Below are positions 55,345 through 64,000 of a stretch of DNA of 64,000 nt, in pieces (within the stretch, counting starts at the first letter, position 1; the number at the start of each line of letters is the position of its first letter). The position numbers and the translations under genes are program-made. The notes under the pieces were generated by a model that did not search any database, was not told where the DNA came from, and was given only the letters and a program-made list of their open reading frames with translations. Source of the DNA: Streptomyces sp. PCS3-D2 (GTDB lineage: Bacteria; Actinomycetota; Actinomycetes; Streptomycetales; Streptomycetaceae); assembly GCF_000612545.2 (NCBI RefSeq), contig NZ_CP097800.1, positions 1,860,001 to 1,924,000 on the forward strand, read 5' to 3'.

Positions 55345-56508
55345 ATGAGCGACACCCCCTCCCCGAGGCGGCAACCGCCCGCCTTGAAGACGCTCGACCA
55401 CACCGTTGCCGCCGTGCCTCTTCTGCAGGGGCGGGTATTGCTCCATGAAAACGCCCTCAACCTTCCGCGGCCGCGCCACGCCCTTGATGACGATCTCAGC
55501 GGCGTGGTGATGACCGGAGCCAAGGCCGACGAGCGGGCCTTCCAACTTCGCAGCACTGCAGGTTACGAGGGCACCCTGCTGATCGACAGCGCCCCCTACA
55601 CGACCTACGTCGCGACGGCAGACGAGCCGTTCATGGTGCCCACCGACGAGCTGTTCGCCTCCGTGGACACCTCACTGGCCTTCCAGAAGGCTCGAGGAGC
55701 GAGCGCGGCACTGACCCCGACCGGCTACATTCCGCCGGCGGACTCCAAGACGCTCAAAGCAGTGATGCGCGAGGCCAACCAGATCGAACGCGCCGACACC
55801 GTCGTGGCGCTCCCGATCGACGTCACGTGGCTCAACCGCGAGAACATCGGTCAGCTCATCGCGGTCTGCACGAAGATCCGGCACCCGAAGGCCATCATCC
55901 TCTTCCGCCAGTTCGACCCCCTGGAGCAGACCAAGGACATCCCGGCCAATCTGCGCAGCCTGTTCAACGAGGTCGAACACATGGCGCTCCTGCGGACTGA
56001 TCTCGCAGCGCTCGACGTCATGGCACATGGCGCTTTCTGCGCCGGCATCGGCGTTCAGAGCTCGCTCCGCCACGCGATCCCGCCCGGCGAGAAGGCGCAA
56101 GTCAACAAGCCCGGGGGTGGACCCACTTACCCGAACGTGCTGATGCCGGAGCTCATGTGTTTCAAGGGCGCCGCGTCCCTCGCCAGGCTGTACAGCAACA
56201 TCGATCCCGCGACCTGCTCCTGCGAGGAGTGCGACGGGCGTGGTCTCGATCGGTTCTACCTGGCTGACGGCGAAACCCGACGCGAGGCCGACAACCACAC
56301 CGTTCTCACGTGGAGCGACTGGGTCACCGAAATGGCCGGATACCGACCCGGCCTTCCGCGCAAATCATGGTGGCGGGACAAGTGCGCGGCCGCCATCGAC
56401 CGCTACGCGTTGGAAAACCAGCGCATCGGCCTGGGCGCCAGCCCCAGGTCCGGTTTCCAAGCGCCCCCGCCACTCAAAGCGTGGGCAACACTCCCCGTCG
56501 CCGCGTAG
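55345..56508 (+). CDS. tRNA-guanine-transglycosylase-like protein
   Basis: 387 residues, the length of bacterial Tgt. The late motif CSCEEC...H (Cys-x-Cys-x2-Cys, then His 22 residues on) matches the zinc site of Tgt/DpdA-type enzymes. Upstream stretches such as HGAFCAGIGVQSSLRH and the alternating hydrophobic strands (ADTVVALPIDVTWLN, PKAIILFRQFDP) fit a TIM barrel. Family assignment is mine from the motif; I cannot confirm the nucleophile Asp residues. No preQ0 genes are nearby, so the substrate may differ. It is cotranscribed with the ImmA regulator. Confidence 0.6.
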   Translation: MSDTPSPRRQPPALKTLDHTVAAVPLLQGRVLLHENALNLPRPRHALDDDLSGVVMTGAKADERAFQLRSTAGYEGTLLIDSAPYTTYVATADEPFMVPTDELFASVDTSLAFQKARGASAALTPTGYIPPADSKTLKAVMREANQIERADTVVALPIDVTWLNRENIGQLIAVCTKIRHPKAIILFRQFDPLEQTKDIPANLRSLFNEVEHMALLRTDLAALDVMAHGAFCAGIGVQSSLRHAIPPGEKAQVNKPGGGPTYPNVLMPELMCFKGAASLARLYSNIDPATCSCEECDGRGLDRFYLADGETRREADNHTVLTWSDWVTEMAGYRPGLPRKSWWRDKCAAAIDRYALENQRIGLGASPRSGFQAPPPLKAWATLPVAA

Positions 56509-56527
56509 CGAGCCGCGGGCGGGACGC

Positions 56528-57145
56528 TCATGGGAGCTGGCGGTGAACGTCTTCCAGGAACTTCCAGCCGGCGACGGTATGCCGTCTGCGTACGAAGGGG
56601 CGCGGTGGCACCACGACTTCCACCGCGTCTCCCTGGACCGTGAGCAGTCCGATGCCGTAGAAGTCCGCGCGCATGACTGCGTCATCCTTGCGCCGCAGTG
56701 ACCCGTCCACCACCACCGTGCGGGAGCAGAATGGAGTAAATCGCTCGGCCTTCTCCATCGCCGACTCCCAGCTACGGCCGGGCACGAAAGCCATGTCGAT
56801 ATGGACAGGCTGCGTCGCTCGGCGGGTAATCGACCCGTCTCTGCGGACCGCTGCACCCGTCGGCAGGGCCCTCAGAACCCGCCGCTCCTTCTCACTCAAG
56901 GAACTGGCGGGAACCGGCTCGCCGAGGGGAAGCGCCATAAGAAGATTCAGCACATCCGGCCGCGTCAGCGGCGGCATCCCATCAACTGCCCGCCGCTCGC
57001 GCTCTCGCACGTCATACCGGTAGGCCACAACGGCTTCCGTGCCGAAGACTTCGACGGGCGCGAGCTTCGCCTCGCGGGGCACGAGGTCGCAGGGAGCCAC
57101 CGCACCGGCGACGACATCCATCGGCTCTCGCGCCACGACCGACAT
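56528..57145 (-). CDS. Hypothetical protein
   Basis: 205 residues from the ATG at 57145: MSVVAREPMDVVAGAV, PPLTRPDVLNLLMALPLGEP, SLSEKERRVLRALPTGA, PPRPFVRRRHTVAGWKFLEDV. No domain recognised. The C-terminal region is basic and may bind nucleic acid. It converges on the Tgt-like gene with a 19-bp gap. A longer frame to 57478 gives low-complexity sequence and was not used. Confidence 0.6.
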   Translation of the reverse strand: MSVVAREPMDVVAGAVAPCDLVPREAKLAPVEVFGTEAVVAYRYDVRERERRAVDGMPPLTRPDVLNLLMALPLGEPVPASSLSEKERRVLRALPTGAAVRRDGSITRRATQPVHIDMAFVPGRSWESAMEKAERFTPFCSRTVVVDGSLRRKDDAVMRADFYGIGLLTVQGDAVEVVVPPRPFVRRRHTVAGWKFLEDVHRQLP

Positions 57146-57891
57146 GGACCAACCTGCTCTCGTTTCGAACCGACACCCGCGCTTGCGGTGCGTCTGCACG
57201 CCCATGCTTACCCGCCGGCACCCGCCACCGGAAGCACGAGCGGGCCCACATCTACATGATCCGCTCGCCGGTGCCCCTCTTTGCCGTAACCTGAGCGGGA
57301 TCGGTACGCCTAACCAGCCTGCCCCTGCACTGGACACGGGGAGCCTCCGCACGGATGCCCAGGCTAGTACGACGCTCGTCCGCCCGAAGGTCACCTCCGC
57401 GGATGACCGCAGAACGGTCAGTGGCCGTCGCACACTGACCGGAAGCGGCCACGGACGAACGACTGCGAGCGCAGCCACAACGAGCAGCCATGCCTACGTC
57501 CGTCCGAAACCTCCTCGCAGTCTGCCGGCCCTTGAACCCCTCTCCAGCCCGCAAGCCGGGTGCCGTGACTGAGAAGGGCCATGGGATTGGCGGCTGCGTG
57601 AGTCTGCGCCTGGCGACGGCTTGACCGGGACCGTCCAGCACATGCTCACTTCAGAGCGGATCTCGCCCCCGCACCACGCGAGCCCACGCGGCTGGCCTCG
57701 AAGCGTACGCAACACCGCCCGCAGCGACTCGTGCGACCAGGAATCCGATCAACCGTAAGCGGCATCATGGAGACCGGCCCATCTGGGCCAGTACGCACCC
57801 CAGCGGTCACTCATGGGCAGAATCCGCAAGCTGGCTGGCCAGGACCGTTCTCCCCCACGGCCGCGTAGTCGCCGCTTCTACGCTGACCGTC
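57146..57891. other. Intergenic stretch without a recognised gene
   Basis: 746 bp. Several short open frames exist on both strands, but none has a good ribosome site, family resemblance or the codon bias of the neighbours. It probably includes promoters for the flanking divergent genes. Confidence 0.5.
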
Positions 57892-58416
57892 ATGCACGAA
57901 GTCGGGTACCGGAGCAGCGGCGTTCCATTGGAGGGGTATGAACTCACCCGCAGGGACCACAGCCGTCAGAAGCAGAGCGAGGAGATCAGCGAGTGGGCTC
58001 GGCGTCAGGTCGAGGAGGACGACGCCGAATGCCGGGCAGACCCGGTGAGGGCGGAGCGTCGCCGCCAGGCGTTCGAGAACGTCGCGAAGCTGATGCAGTC
58101 CTTCAAGAAGGCCGACCACGAGATCATGCGGTGGCGTGTCCGGCTGTACTGCGGCCACATCATCGAGACGGAGGCGCACTACACGTACACCGACCCCCTC
58201 TCCGCCGGGTCATACGGCAGGCGATGCTCGGAGTGCGGGGAAGACCGGCAAACGATCGTGGCCTTCGAACCCATCGGACTGCGTGGCGAGCCACAGGAAG
58301 CAACAGAACCCCTGCCTCCGCCGCCGCCGAAGAAGCCGACACGAGCCGAACTCGAACGACGCATCAAGAAGCTGGAGAAGGAGAACGAACGCTTGCGCGC
58401 GAAGTTCAGTGGCTGA
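57892..58416 (+). CDS. Hypothetical protein with a zinc-ribbon-like middle and coiled-coil end
   Basis: 174 residues. A charged helical N-terminal half is followed by LYCGHIIETE...RRCSECGE, a possible Cys/His metal site, then a Pro run and a C-terminal heptad-like helix (LERRIKKLEKENERLRAKF). Unknown function; resembles proteins common on Streptomyces mobile DNA. Confidence 0.65.
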   Translation: MHEVGYRSSGVPLEGYELTRRDHSRQKQSEEISEWARRQVEEDDAECRADPVRAERRRQAFENVAKLMQSFKKADHEIMRWRVRLYCGHIIETEAHYTYTDPLSAGSYGRRCSECGEDRQTIVAFEPIGLRGEPQEATEPLPPPPPKKPTRAELERRIKKLEKENERLRAKFSG

Positions 58417-58626
58417 AGGTCCCGACCGAAGCCACTGGGCTGACTCGCCAGCAGGTCACGGAGGCCGAGCAGACGGCAACGGTGAAGACGCCGCCCGCAC
58501 GGACAGAGACACGGTCCACATCACCCCCGCTCGTTCGAGCGAAATTGTTTCGAACCACCCGTCGCTGACGAACGGAACTGACAACATGCCGCCGTCGTAC
58601 GTCAACCTCGACTCGAAGGCGGGCCA

Positions 58627-60036
58627 TTGGAGCGCCAGGTCAATGAGCGGCAGCTTTCGGTGCTGCAGTGGGTGGGAGCCGGGTGCCCTGCCGACGTTTG
58701 GGAGACCAGCTCCTACAAGACCACCTGTCAGGCGCTGCAGAACCGAGGCCTGGTCGCGGTCTCCCGGAAGGGCGGGCAGTGGAGTGTCGCTCTGACGAGC
58801 GCCGGCCAGCACTATCTGGCGCACGGCACGTTCCCTCCCCGCGGCTCTCTCCCGCGGAAGGCTCAGGCCGCTGCTCCGCAAGCCCCGCCCGCTCGAGCGC
58901 AGGAAACCCCGGCCGCCGGGCGGAAGCCAGGCAGCCCTCCATCACAGCCTCGCGTGACGTTCACGGAGCAGCTGTTACAGGAGCTCGCAGAGGCCGGCGG
59001 CCGGATCGTCAAGAGCGGCAGCGGTCCGGACTTGGAGAAGTGGCCGTCCCGCGTCGCTGCGGCACGCAGGTCCGAAAGGATCCCGGGGACGAAGGAGCTG
59101 TACGGGGGCTGGTGCCGTGGCGGGTACGAAATCAAACTGGTCGACATCCCCGCCTGGCGCCTCGCCGTCCTCGCCCCCGTCCTCGTTCCCTCTCGGCTCA
59201 CGCGGCCTCACGCCGTGGTCCGGGCCATGCAGAACGAACCCCAGCCGCTGGGCCTGACCAAGCCCGTCCAAGGACGTGCCCTCCGGCTCATCCAGGCGCT
59301 GATCACCGCCACCGAGGCCGAAGGACACTCCAGTTCGGCAGGACGGACCGGCTCCGCGCCCCCGTCTCATCGCCGCCGCAGAGAAACGCCTCACTTCACC
59401 ATCACCGCACAGGGCCAGCCAGTGGGGTTCCTCGTCCTCCAGGAACAGGACCGGACCGAGCACGTCGCCACCGAGAAGGAACTCGCCGAGGCCAAGAAGA
59501 ACTCCTGGACCAGGATCCCGCGCTTCGACTACACCCCGTCCGAACGCCTCCGCTTGGTCCTCAGCGGCGGCCAGCCGCACCGGGCGGGCGAATGGGCCGA
59601 CGCCCCCGGCCGCCCACTCGAAGAGCAGCTCGCCGAGATCGCCCAGGAGGTCACGCTTCGCGGCGAAGCCGCCGAACGCAGACGCCTGGAAGAGATCGAA
59701 GCGGCACGCCGGAAGCGCATCCGCTGGGAAGCCGCCATGGAAGAGGCTCGCGTCCAGTACGCCGAGGCGTACCGCGTCAGATGCTTCGAAGCCCAGGAAG
59801 CAGCTTGGCGCCACGCCACCCGGCTGACCGAGTACGTGAGCGCCGTACGCACGCGCGTCGAGACCATACCGGCGGGGCAGGCCAGAACCGAAGCCGAGGC
59901 ATGGGTCAGCTGGGCAGCGGCCGCTGTCGAGCGCCTCGACCCGCTGAGCACACCACCCCGGCTGCCTGACATCCCCGAACCACGAGGCGACGACCTCAGG
60001 CCATTCCTCGGACACTGGAGCCCCTACGGCCCCTGA
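58627..60036 (+). CDS. Hypothetical protein with winged-helix-like N-terminus
   Basis: 469 residues if the TTG at 58627 is the start. Residues 5-65 (LSVLQWVGAGCP, CQALQNRGLVAVSRKGGQW) look like a small winged helix; the rest has a long Arg/Glu-rich helical stretch (TLRGEAAERRRLEEIEAAR). One in-frame TTA codon at 58975-58977 could make translation depend on the bldA tRNA. Last gene before the island's right boundary. No recombinase motif (no catalytic Arg-His-Arg-Tyr or Ser set). Confidence 0.6.
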   Translation: MERQVNERQLSVLQWVGAGCPADVWETSSYKTTCQALQNRGLVAVSRKGGQWSVALTSAGQHYLAHGTFPPRGSLPRKAQAAAPQAPPARAQETPAAGRKPGSPPSQPRVTFTEQLLQELAEAGGRIVKSGSGPDLEKWPSRVAAARRSERIPGTKELYGGWCRGGYEIKLVDIPAWRLAVLAPVLVPSRLTRPHAVVRAMQNEPQPLGLTKPVQGRALRLIQALITATEAEGHSSSAGRTGSAPPSHRRRRETPHFTITAQGQPVGFLVLQEQDRTEHVATEKELAEAKKNSWTRIPRFDYTPSERLRLVLSGGQPHRAGEWADAPGRPLEEQLAEIAQEVTLRGEAAERRRLEEIEAARRKRIRWEAAMEEARVQYAEAYRVRCFEAQEAAWRHATRLTEYVSAVRTRVETIPAGQARTEAEAWVSWAAAAVERLDPLSTPPRLPDIPEPRGDDLRPFLGHWSPYGP

Positions 60037-60266
60037 CACGACATCCGCCCGACACCCTGGCCGGCGTCACGGTACGTCACTACCGAAAGCGGGCCAGGGG
60101 GTCGGCCACCGACTCACCAGTCGGCCTCCCCACACCTTCGGAGGGCCCACCGCAACGCGACTGTGAACTCCGCCGACTGCCGCCAAACCGCGCATGACGA
60201 CCCATCAGAAATCGCGCCGCTCGTGCGTCAAACGTGCGTCAAACTTGCCGCTCGTGCGTCAAACAT

Positions 60267-60397
60267 GCGTCAAGATATCGCACCTAACGCACGTAACGCC
60301 CATAACGCACAATCAGAGAAACGGCAGGTCAGCGGCCCTTTTCAGCAGGCTCCAGGATCGCGACGCACTCCACATGATGCGTCATCGGGAAGAGGTC
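60267..60397. repeat. Right boundary repeat of the island (att-like)
   Basis: Direct-repeat partner of 30728-30857, covering the end of the RNA methyltransferase gene and about 60 bp beyond its stop. The outer part has several gcgtcaaac and taacgc units (60225-60310), a typical picture for multi-site recombinase binding. Everything from 60037 to 60328 is otherwise free of genes. Confidence 0.72.
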
Positions 60398-61660
60398 GAA
60401 GACGCGGAGGGTGCGGGGCTTGTAGCCGTATTCCCTGAAGTAGCCCAGGTCGCGGGCCAGGGCCGCCGGGTCGCAGGCGACGTAGGCGATGCGGCGGGCC
60501 GAGAGGCCGGCCACGTGGCGGACCGTCTGCTTGCCCGCGCCCGCGCGCGGCGGGTCCAGGACGACCAGGTCGCATTCCGTGATGCCGGTTTTCGGGAGGA
60601 CCGTCTCGACCTTGCCCTGCTCGATGCGGACCCGGGGGAAGTCCGCGAGGTTGTGCCGGGCGTCCTCCACCGCGCGCTTCGTCGACTCGATGCCGAGCAC
60701 CGCGCCCGTTTCGCCGAGGCGTTCGGCGAGCGCGCCCGCGAAGATGCCGACGCCGCAGTACAGGTCGAGGGCCATCTCGCCCTTGCGCGGCATCAGGCCC
60801 TGCATGACGGCCTTGATCAGGGTGTCCGCGGCCTGCGGGTGGACCTGCCAGAAGCCGCCCATGCCGACGCGGTACGTACGGCCGTCCGCGCGCTCCCGTA
60901 CGAAGGGGCGGCCGTGGACGCGGTGGACGCCGCCGTCCTTCTCCCCGACGCGGAGGACGGAGACCGGCTTGTCGAGCTCGACGAGCGGGAGGCGACCGCC
61001 GGGGCGAGGGGTGAGGACGACCTGGCGGTCGCCCGAGCCGGATGCGGCGATCGCCTCGACCGTGGCCATCTGGGGCCAGTCCTGCTTCTCGATGCCGAGC
61101 TCGCTGACGCCGGGCGCAGCGATCATGCAGTGGTCGATCGGCTCGATCTCGTGCGAGCGGTGCTTGCGCAGCCCGACGGTACCGTCGGCGTCGACGGCGT
61201 ACTGCACGCGCGTGCGCCACTGCGGCACCTGCCCGGCCGGCAGCTTGTCGCCCTCGGCGGGCATCACGGTGCCGTCCCAGCCGGCCTCCTCCGCGGTCAG
61301 CCCGGCAAGCCGCTTCAGCTGTTCGGCGACGACCTCGCCCTTGAGCCGGCGCTGTGCGCCCGGCTTGGCGTGCTGCCAGTCGCAGCCGCCGCACCTGCCG
61401 GGGCCCGCGTAGGGGCAGGGGGCCTCGACCCGGTCCTTGGAGGCTTCGAGCACGGTGATCGCGTCGGCGCGCAGGAAGCGGGAGTCGACGTCGCCCTCGG
61501 TGACCTTCGCGACGACCTTCTCACCGGGGAGGGTGTGGCGGACGAACAGGACGCGGCCCTCCGCGGTCCGGGCGATGCAGTGCCCGCCGTGCGCCACGGG
61601 TCCGACCTCGACCTCGTACTCCTCCCCGACCAGTGACTGCTTCTCGTTCTGCTCCGTCAT
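60329..61660 (-). CDS. TrmA/RlmC-type RNA uracil-C5 methyltransferase
   Basis: 443 residues. An N-terminal TRAM domain (EYEVEVGPVAHGGHCIARTAEG, read in parts), iron-sulfur Cys set CPYAGPGRCGGC with a fourth Cys later, SAM site ALDLYCGVGIFAGALAE, catalytic Cys in RRIAYVACDPAALARDL. Modifies a uridine in rRNA or tRNA. Its 3' end forms the island attachment site; the C-terminal residues HVECVAILEPAEKGR would be supplied by the element. Confidence 0.93.
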   Translation of the reverse strand: MTEQNEKQSLVGEEYEVEVGPVAHGGHCIARTAEGRVLFVRHTLPGEKVVAKVTEGDVDSRFLRADAITVLEASKDRVEAPCPYAGPGRCGGCDWQHAKPGAQRRLKGEVVAEQLKRLAGLTAEEAGWDGTVMPAEGDKLPAGQVPQWRTRVQYAVDADGTVGLRKHRSHEIEPIDHCMIAAPGVSELGIEKQDWPQMATVEAIAASGSGDRQVVLTPRPGGRLPLVELDKPVSVLRVGEKDGGVHRVHGRPFVRERADGRTYRVGMGGFWQVHPQAADTLIKAVMQGLMPRKGEMALDLYCGVGIFAGALAERLGETGAVLGIESTKRAVEDARHNLADFPRVRIEQGKVETVLPKTGITECDLVVLDPPRAGAGKQTVRHVAGLSARRIAYVACDPAALARDLGYFREYGYKPRTLRVFDLFPMTHHVECVAILEPAEKGR

Positions 61661-61694
61661 GGCGGGGAGGCTCCAAGGCTAAGAAAGACCAAAA

Positions 61695-61751
61695 GTGAAA
61701 CGGCCGGACGACCGACCCACCAGTTTACGTGGATCTCGTCCGGCCGTTCAC
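61695..61751 (-). terminator. Terminator hairpin of the permease gene
   Basis: Long inverted repeat: GTGAAACGGCCGGACGA pairs with TCGTCCGGCCGTTCAC (one bulged A) across a 24-nt loop, 9 bp after the permease stop. It separates the permease from the methyltransferase gene. Confidence 0.8.
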
Positions 61752-61759
61752 CAACCTGC

Positions 61760-63814
61760 TCAGCCCTTGCCGGTCGGCGCCTTCGGCGGTCGCGGGGTGT
61801 CCACGGGACCGCGGCGCACCGAGCCCGGCGCGTTCCAGTCCTGCCGCTTCTTGGCCCTCCGCTTGGCGAGCTCCGAGGATTCGAGCTGGTACGGCACCGA
61901 GGTGACCATCACACCGGGGGTGAAGAGCAGCCTGCCCTTGAGGCGCAGCGCGCTCTGGTTGTGCAGCAGGTGCTCCCACCAGCGGCCGACGACGTACTCG
62001 GGGATGTACACGCTGACCGCGTCGCGCGGGTTCTCGCTGCGCAGGCCCTTGACGTACTCGACGACCGGGCGGGTGATCTCGCGGTACGGCGAGTCGAGGA
62101 TCTTGAGCGGGACGTTGATCCTGCGCCGGTCCCACTCCTCGCGCAGGGCCTTGGTCTCGGCCTGGTCGACGCTGATGCTGAGTGCTTCCAGGGTGTCCGA
62201 GCGGGTGAGCTTGGCGAAGGCCAGGGCGCGCAGCGTGGGCTTGTGCACCTTGGAGACCAGGACGATGGAGTGGACCCGGGAGGGGCGCACGCTGTCGTCG
62301 CTGGGGCCCTCGGCGGCGGCGATCTCGGCGGAGACCCGGTCGTAGTGCTTCCGGATCGCCGTCATCGTGCCGTAGAAGATCACCATGCCGAGCAGGGCGA
62401 CCCAGGCGCCATGGGTGAACTTGGTGGCCAGGACGACGACCAGAACCATGCCCGTGAAGAAGGCGCCGAAGGTGTTGATCGCCCGGGAGCGGTGCATGCG
62501 CCGGCGGGCGGCCACGTCGCGTTCCGTCCTCAGGTGCCGGTTCCAGTGCCGGACCATGCCGATCTGGCTCAGCGTGAAGGACACGAAGACGCCGACGATG
62601 TAGAGCTGGATCAGCTTCGTCGAGTCCGCGTCGTAGATCCAGACGAGCAGGATGGCGGCGCCGGCGAGGAGCACGATGCCGTTGGAGAAGGCGAGCCGGT
62701 CGCCGCGGGTGTGCAGCTGGCGCGGCAGGTAGCGGTCCTGCGCGAGGATCGAGCCGAGCAGCGGGAAGCCGTTGTACGCGGTGTTCGCGGCCAGGAACAG
62801 CACCAGCGCGGTGGCGGTGGCCAGCAGGACGAAGAGGATGCTGCCGTTGCCGAAGACGGCCTCGCCGACCTGGGAGATCACCGGGTCCTGGACGTACTCG
62901 GGGCCGACCGGGACGCCGTCGTGCAGCAGGTCCACGGCCGGGTTCTCGGCCATCCGCACGTTGGTGGCCATGGCCAGGCCGATGATGCCGCAGAACATGG
63001 TGACCGCCAGGCCGCCCATGAGGGCGAGCGTGGTCGCGGCGTTCTTGCTCTTGGGCTTGCGGAAGGCGGGGACGCCGTTGCTGATCGCCTCGACGCCGGT
63101 CAGCGCCGCACAGCCCGAGGAGAAGGCGCGCAGCAGCAGGAAGACCATGGCGAAGCCGGCCAGGCCCTTCTGTTCTGGTTCGATCTCGAAATCGGCCGTC
63201 GGCGCCGACATGGTCTCGCCGAGGACGATGCCCTTCCAGGCACCCCAGCCGATCATGACGAAGACCGCGGCGACGAAGACGTAGGTCGGGATCGCGAAGA
63301 GCTTGCCGGACTCCTTCACGCCGCGCAGGTTCATCAGCGTGAGCAGAAGGATCATGACGATCGCCGAGAGCACCTTGTGCTCGATGACGAAATGCACCGC
63401 GGAGCCGAGGTTCTCGACCCCGGAGGAGATCGACACGGCGACGGTCAGGACGTAGTCGACGAGCAGGGCGCTCGCGACGGTCAGGCCGGCCCGGGGCCCG
63501 AGGTTGGTGTTGGCCACCTCGTAGTCGCCGCCACCGCTGGGGTAGGCGTGGACGTTCTGCCGGTAGGAGGCCACCACCGTGAACATCAGCACCACGACCG
63601 CGAGGGCGATCCAGGGGCTGTAGTGGTAGGCCGAGACGCCCGCGATCGACAGGACCAGCAGGACCTCACCCGGTGCGTAGGCCACCGAGGAGAGAGGGTC
63701 GGACGCGAAGACGGGAAGGGCGATCCGCTTGGGAAGGAGGGTTTCCCCGAGGCGGTCGCTGCGCAGCGCCCGGCCGATCAGGATCCGTTTGGGCACGTCG
63801 GTCAGTTTGGACAC
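61760..63814 (-). CDS. APC-family permease, KimA-like
   Basis: 684 residues. About twelve membrane helices in the first 460, with FASDPLSSVAYAPGEVLL and YPSGGGDYEVANTNLG typical of the APC branch that contains the potassium importer KimA, then a cytoplasmic USP-like domain (SRVHSIVLVSKVHKPTLRAL). The GTG at 63814 (VSKLTDVPKRIL) was chosen over an upstream start with low-complexity sequence. Probably core genome. The last 186 bp of the window contain no gene I can support. Confidence 0.88.
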   Translation of the reverse strand: MSKLTDVPKRILIGRALRSDRLGETLLPKRIALPVFASDPLSSVAYAPGEVLLVLSIAGVSAYHYSPWIALAVVVLMFTVVASYRQNVHAYPSGGGDYEVANTNLGPRAGLTVASALLVDYVLTVAVSISSGVENLGSAVHFVIEHKVLSAIVMILLLTLMNLRGVKESGKLFAIPTYVFVAAVFVMIGWGAWKGIVLGETMSAPTADFEIEPEQKGLAGFAMVFLLLRAFSSGCAALTGVEAISNGVPAFRKPKSKNAATTLALMGGLAVTMFCGIIGLAMATNVRMAENPAVDLLHDGVPVGPEYVQDPVISQVGEAVFGNGSILFVLLATATALVLFLAANTAYNGFPLLGSILAQDRYLPRQLHTRGDRLAFSNGIVLLAGAAILLVWIYDADSTKLIQLYIVGVFVSFTLSQIGMVRHWNRHLRTERDVAARRRMHRSRAINTFGAFFTGMVLVVVLATKFTHGAWVALLGMVIFYGTMTAIRKHYDRVSAEIAAAEGPSDDSVRPSRVHSIVLVSKVHKPTLRALAFAKLTRSDTLEALSISVDQAETKALREEWDRRRINVPLKILDSPYREITRPVVEYVKGLRSENPRDAVSVYIPEYVVGRWWEHLLHNQSALRLKGRLLFTPGVMVTSVPYQLESSELAKRRAKKRQDWNAPGSVRRGPVDTPRPPKAPTGKG

Positions 63815-64000
63815 GCAGAGGATCGTAAGCGTTCGAAATGAGACTGACGAACCCCCACCCCCTGATGCCGCCATCCCGTTGCTTTTCCTCCCCGAGCGCA
63901 CCACGAACGTGACACGAACGTGCTGCGGATACGTCCATGGAAGCCCCGAGGGGTCACACCGGCGACCACCCGTGTGTAGCTTGGGCCGTGGTCTGAGACC

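Overview
The window is GC-rich actinobacterial DNA, almost certainly Streptomyces. The signs are strong GC bias at third codon positions, GTG starts, ATGA/GTGA stop-start overlaps, actinobacterial protein families and Zur boxes of the actinobacterial type. It holds two accessory blocks and, at the right, a short stretch of core genome.

Positions 1-25.3 kb are one side of a non-ribosomal peptide (NRPS) cluster. A giant synthetase on the minus strand runs off the left edge of the window. Visible order: EntF-like starter C, A(Ser), T, C, A(Ser), T, C, A(Ser), T, C, A(Gly), T, C, then the start of a fifth A domain. The three condensation domains that follow the Ser modules look like dual condensation/epimerisation domains. 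Around it lie an MbtH-like protein, a P450, an Asp/Asn beta-hydroxylase-type dioxygenase, the 3,5-dihydroxyphenylglycine (Dpg) pathway (dpgC-dpgB-dpgA-hpgT, with dpgD on the other strand) and a CmlA-like diiron beta-hydroxylase. Three nearly identical stretches of A-domain DNA with codon usage unlike the rest of the gene mark recent intragenic recombination.

Positions 25.3-30.7 kb are a junk zone. It contains a decayed radical-SAM/SPASM remnant, an IS701-family element nested inside an IS5-family element (both with recognisable ends and target duplications), a frameshifted membrane-anchored protein gene and a fragment of another gene.

Positions 30.7-60.4 kb look like one genomic island. They are bounded by about 130-bp imperfect direct repeats that carry the last 22 codons of the RNA methyltransferase gene at 60.3-61.7 kb. 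The island's core is a zinc-starvation locus. Leftward, an operon encodes an ATP-grasp ligase, a DUF364 protein, a cysteine-synthase-like enzyme, a dipeptide epimerase, an MFS transporter, a methyltransferase and a peptide/nickel-type ABC importer. A Zur-like box lies in front of it, so it may make, export and re-import a small dipeptide-type zinc chelator that I do not recognise as described. Then come a GNAT enzyme, a CtpC-like metal ATPase with its PacL-like partner, ZnuABC, six zinc-free ribosomal protein paralogues (S18, L31, L33, L28, S14, L32) and two COG0523 proteins, one without a usable P-loop. The right part of the island holds a broken AbiEii-like gene, an XRE-ImmA/IrrE regulator with a tRNA-guanine-transglycosylase-like partner, and several hypothetical genes. 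No integrase was found.

Positions 60.3-64 kb are core: a TrmA/RlmC-type RNA methyltransferase and an APC/KimA-like potassium permease.
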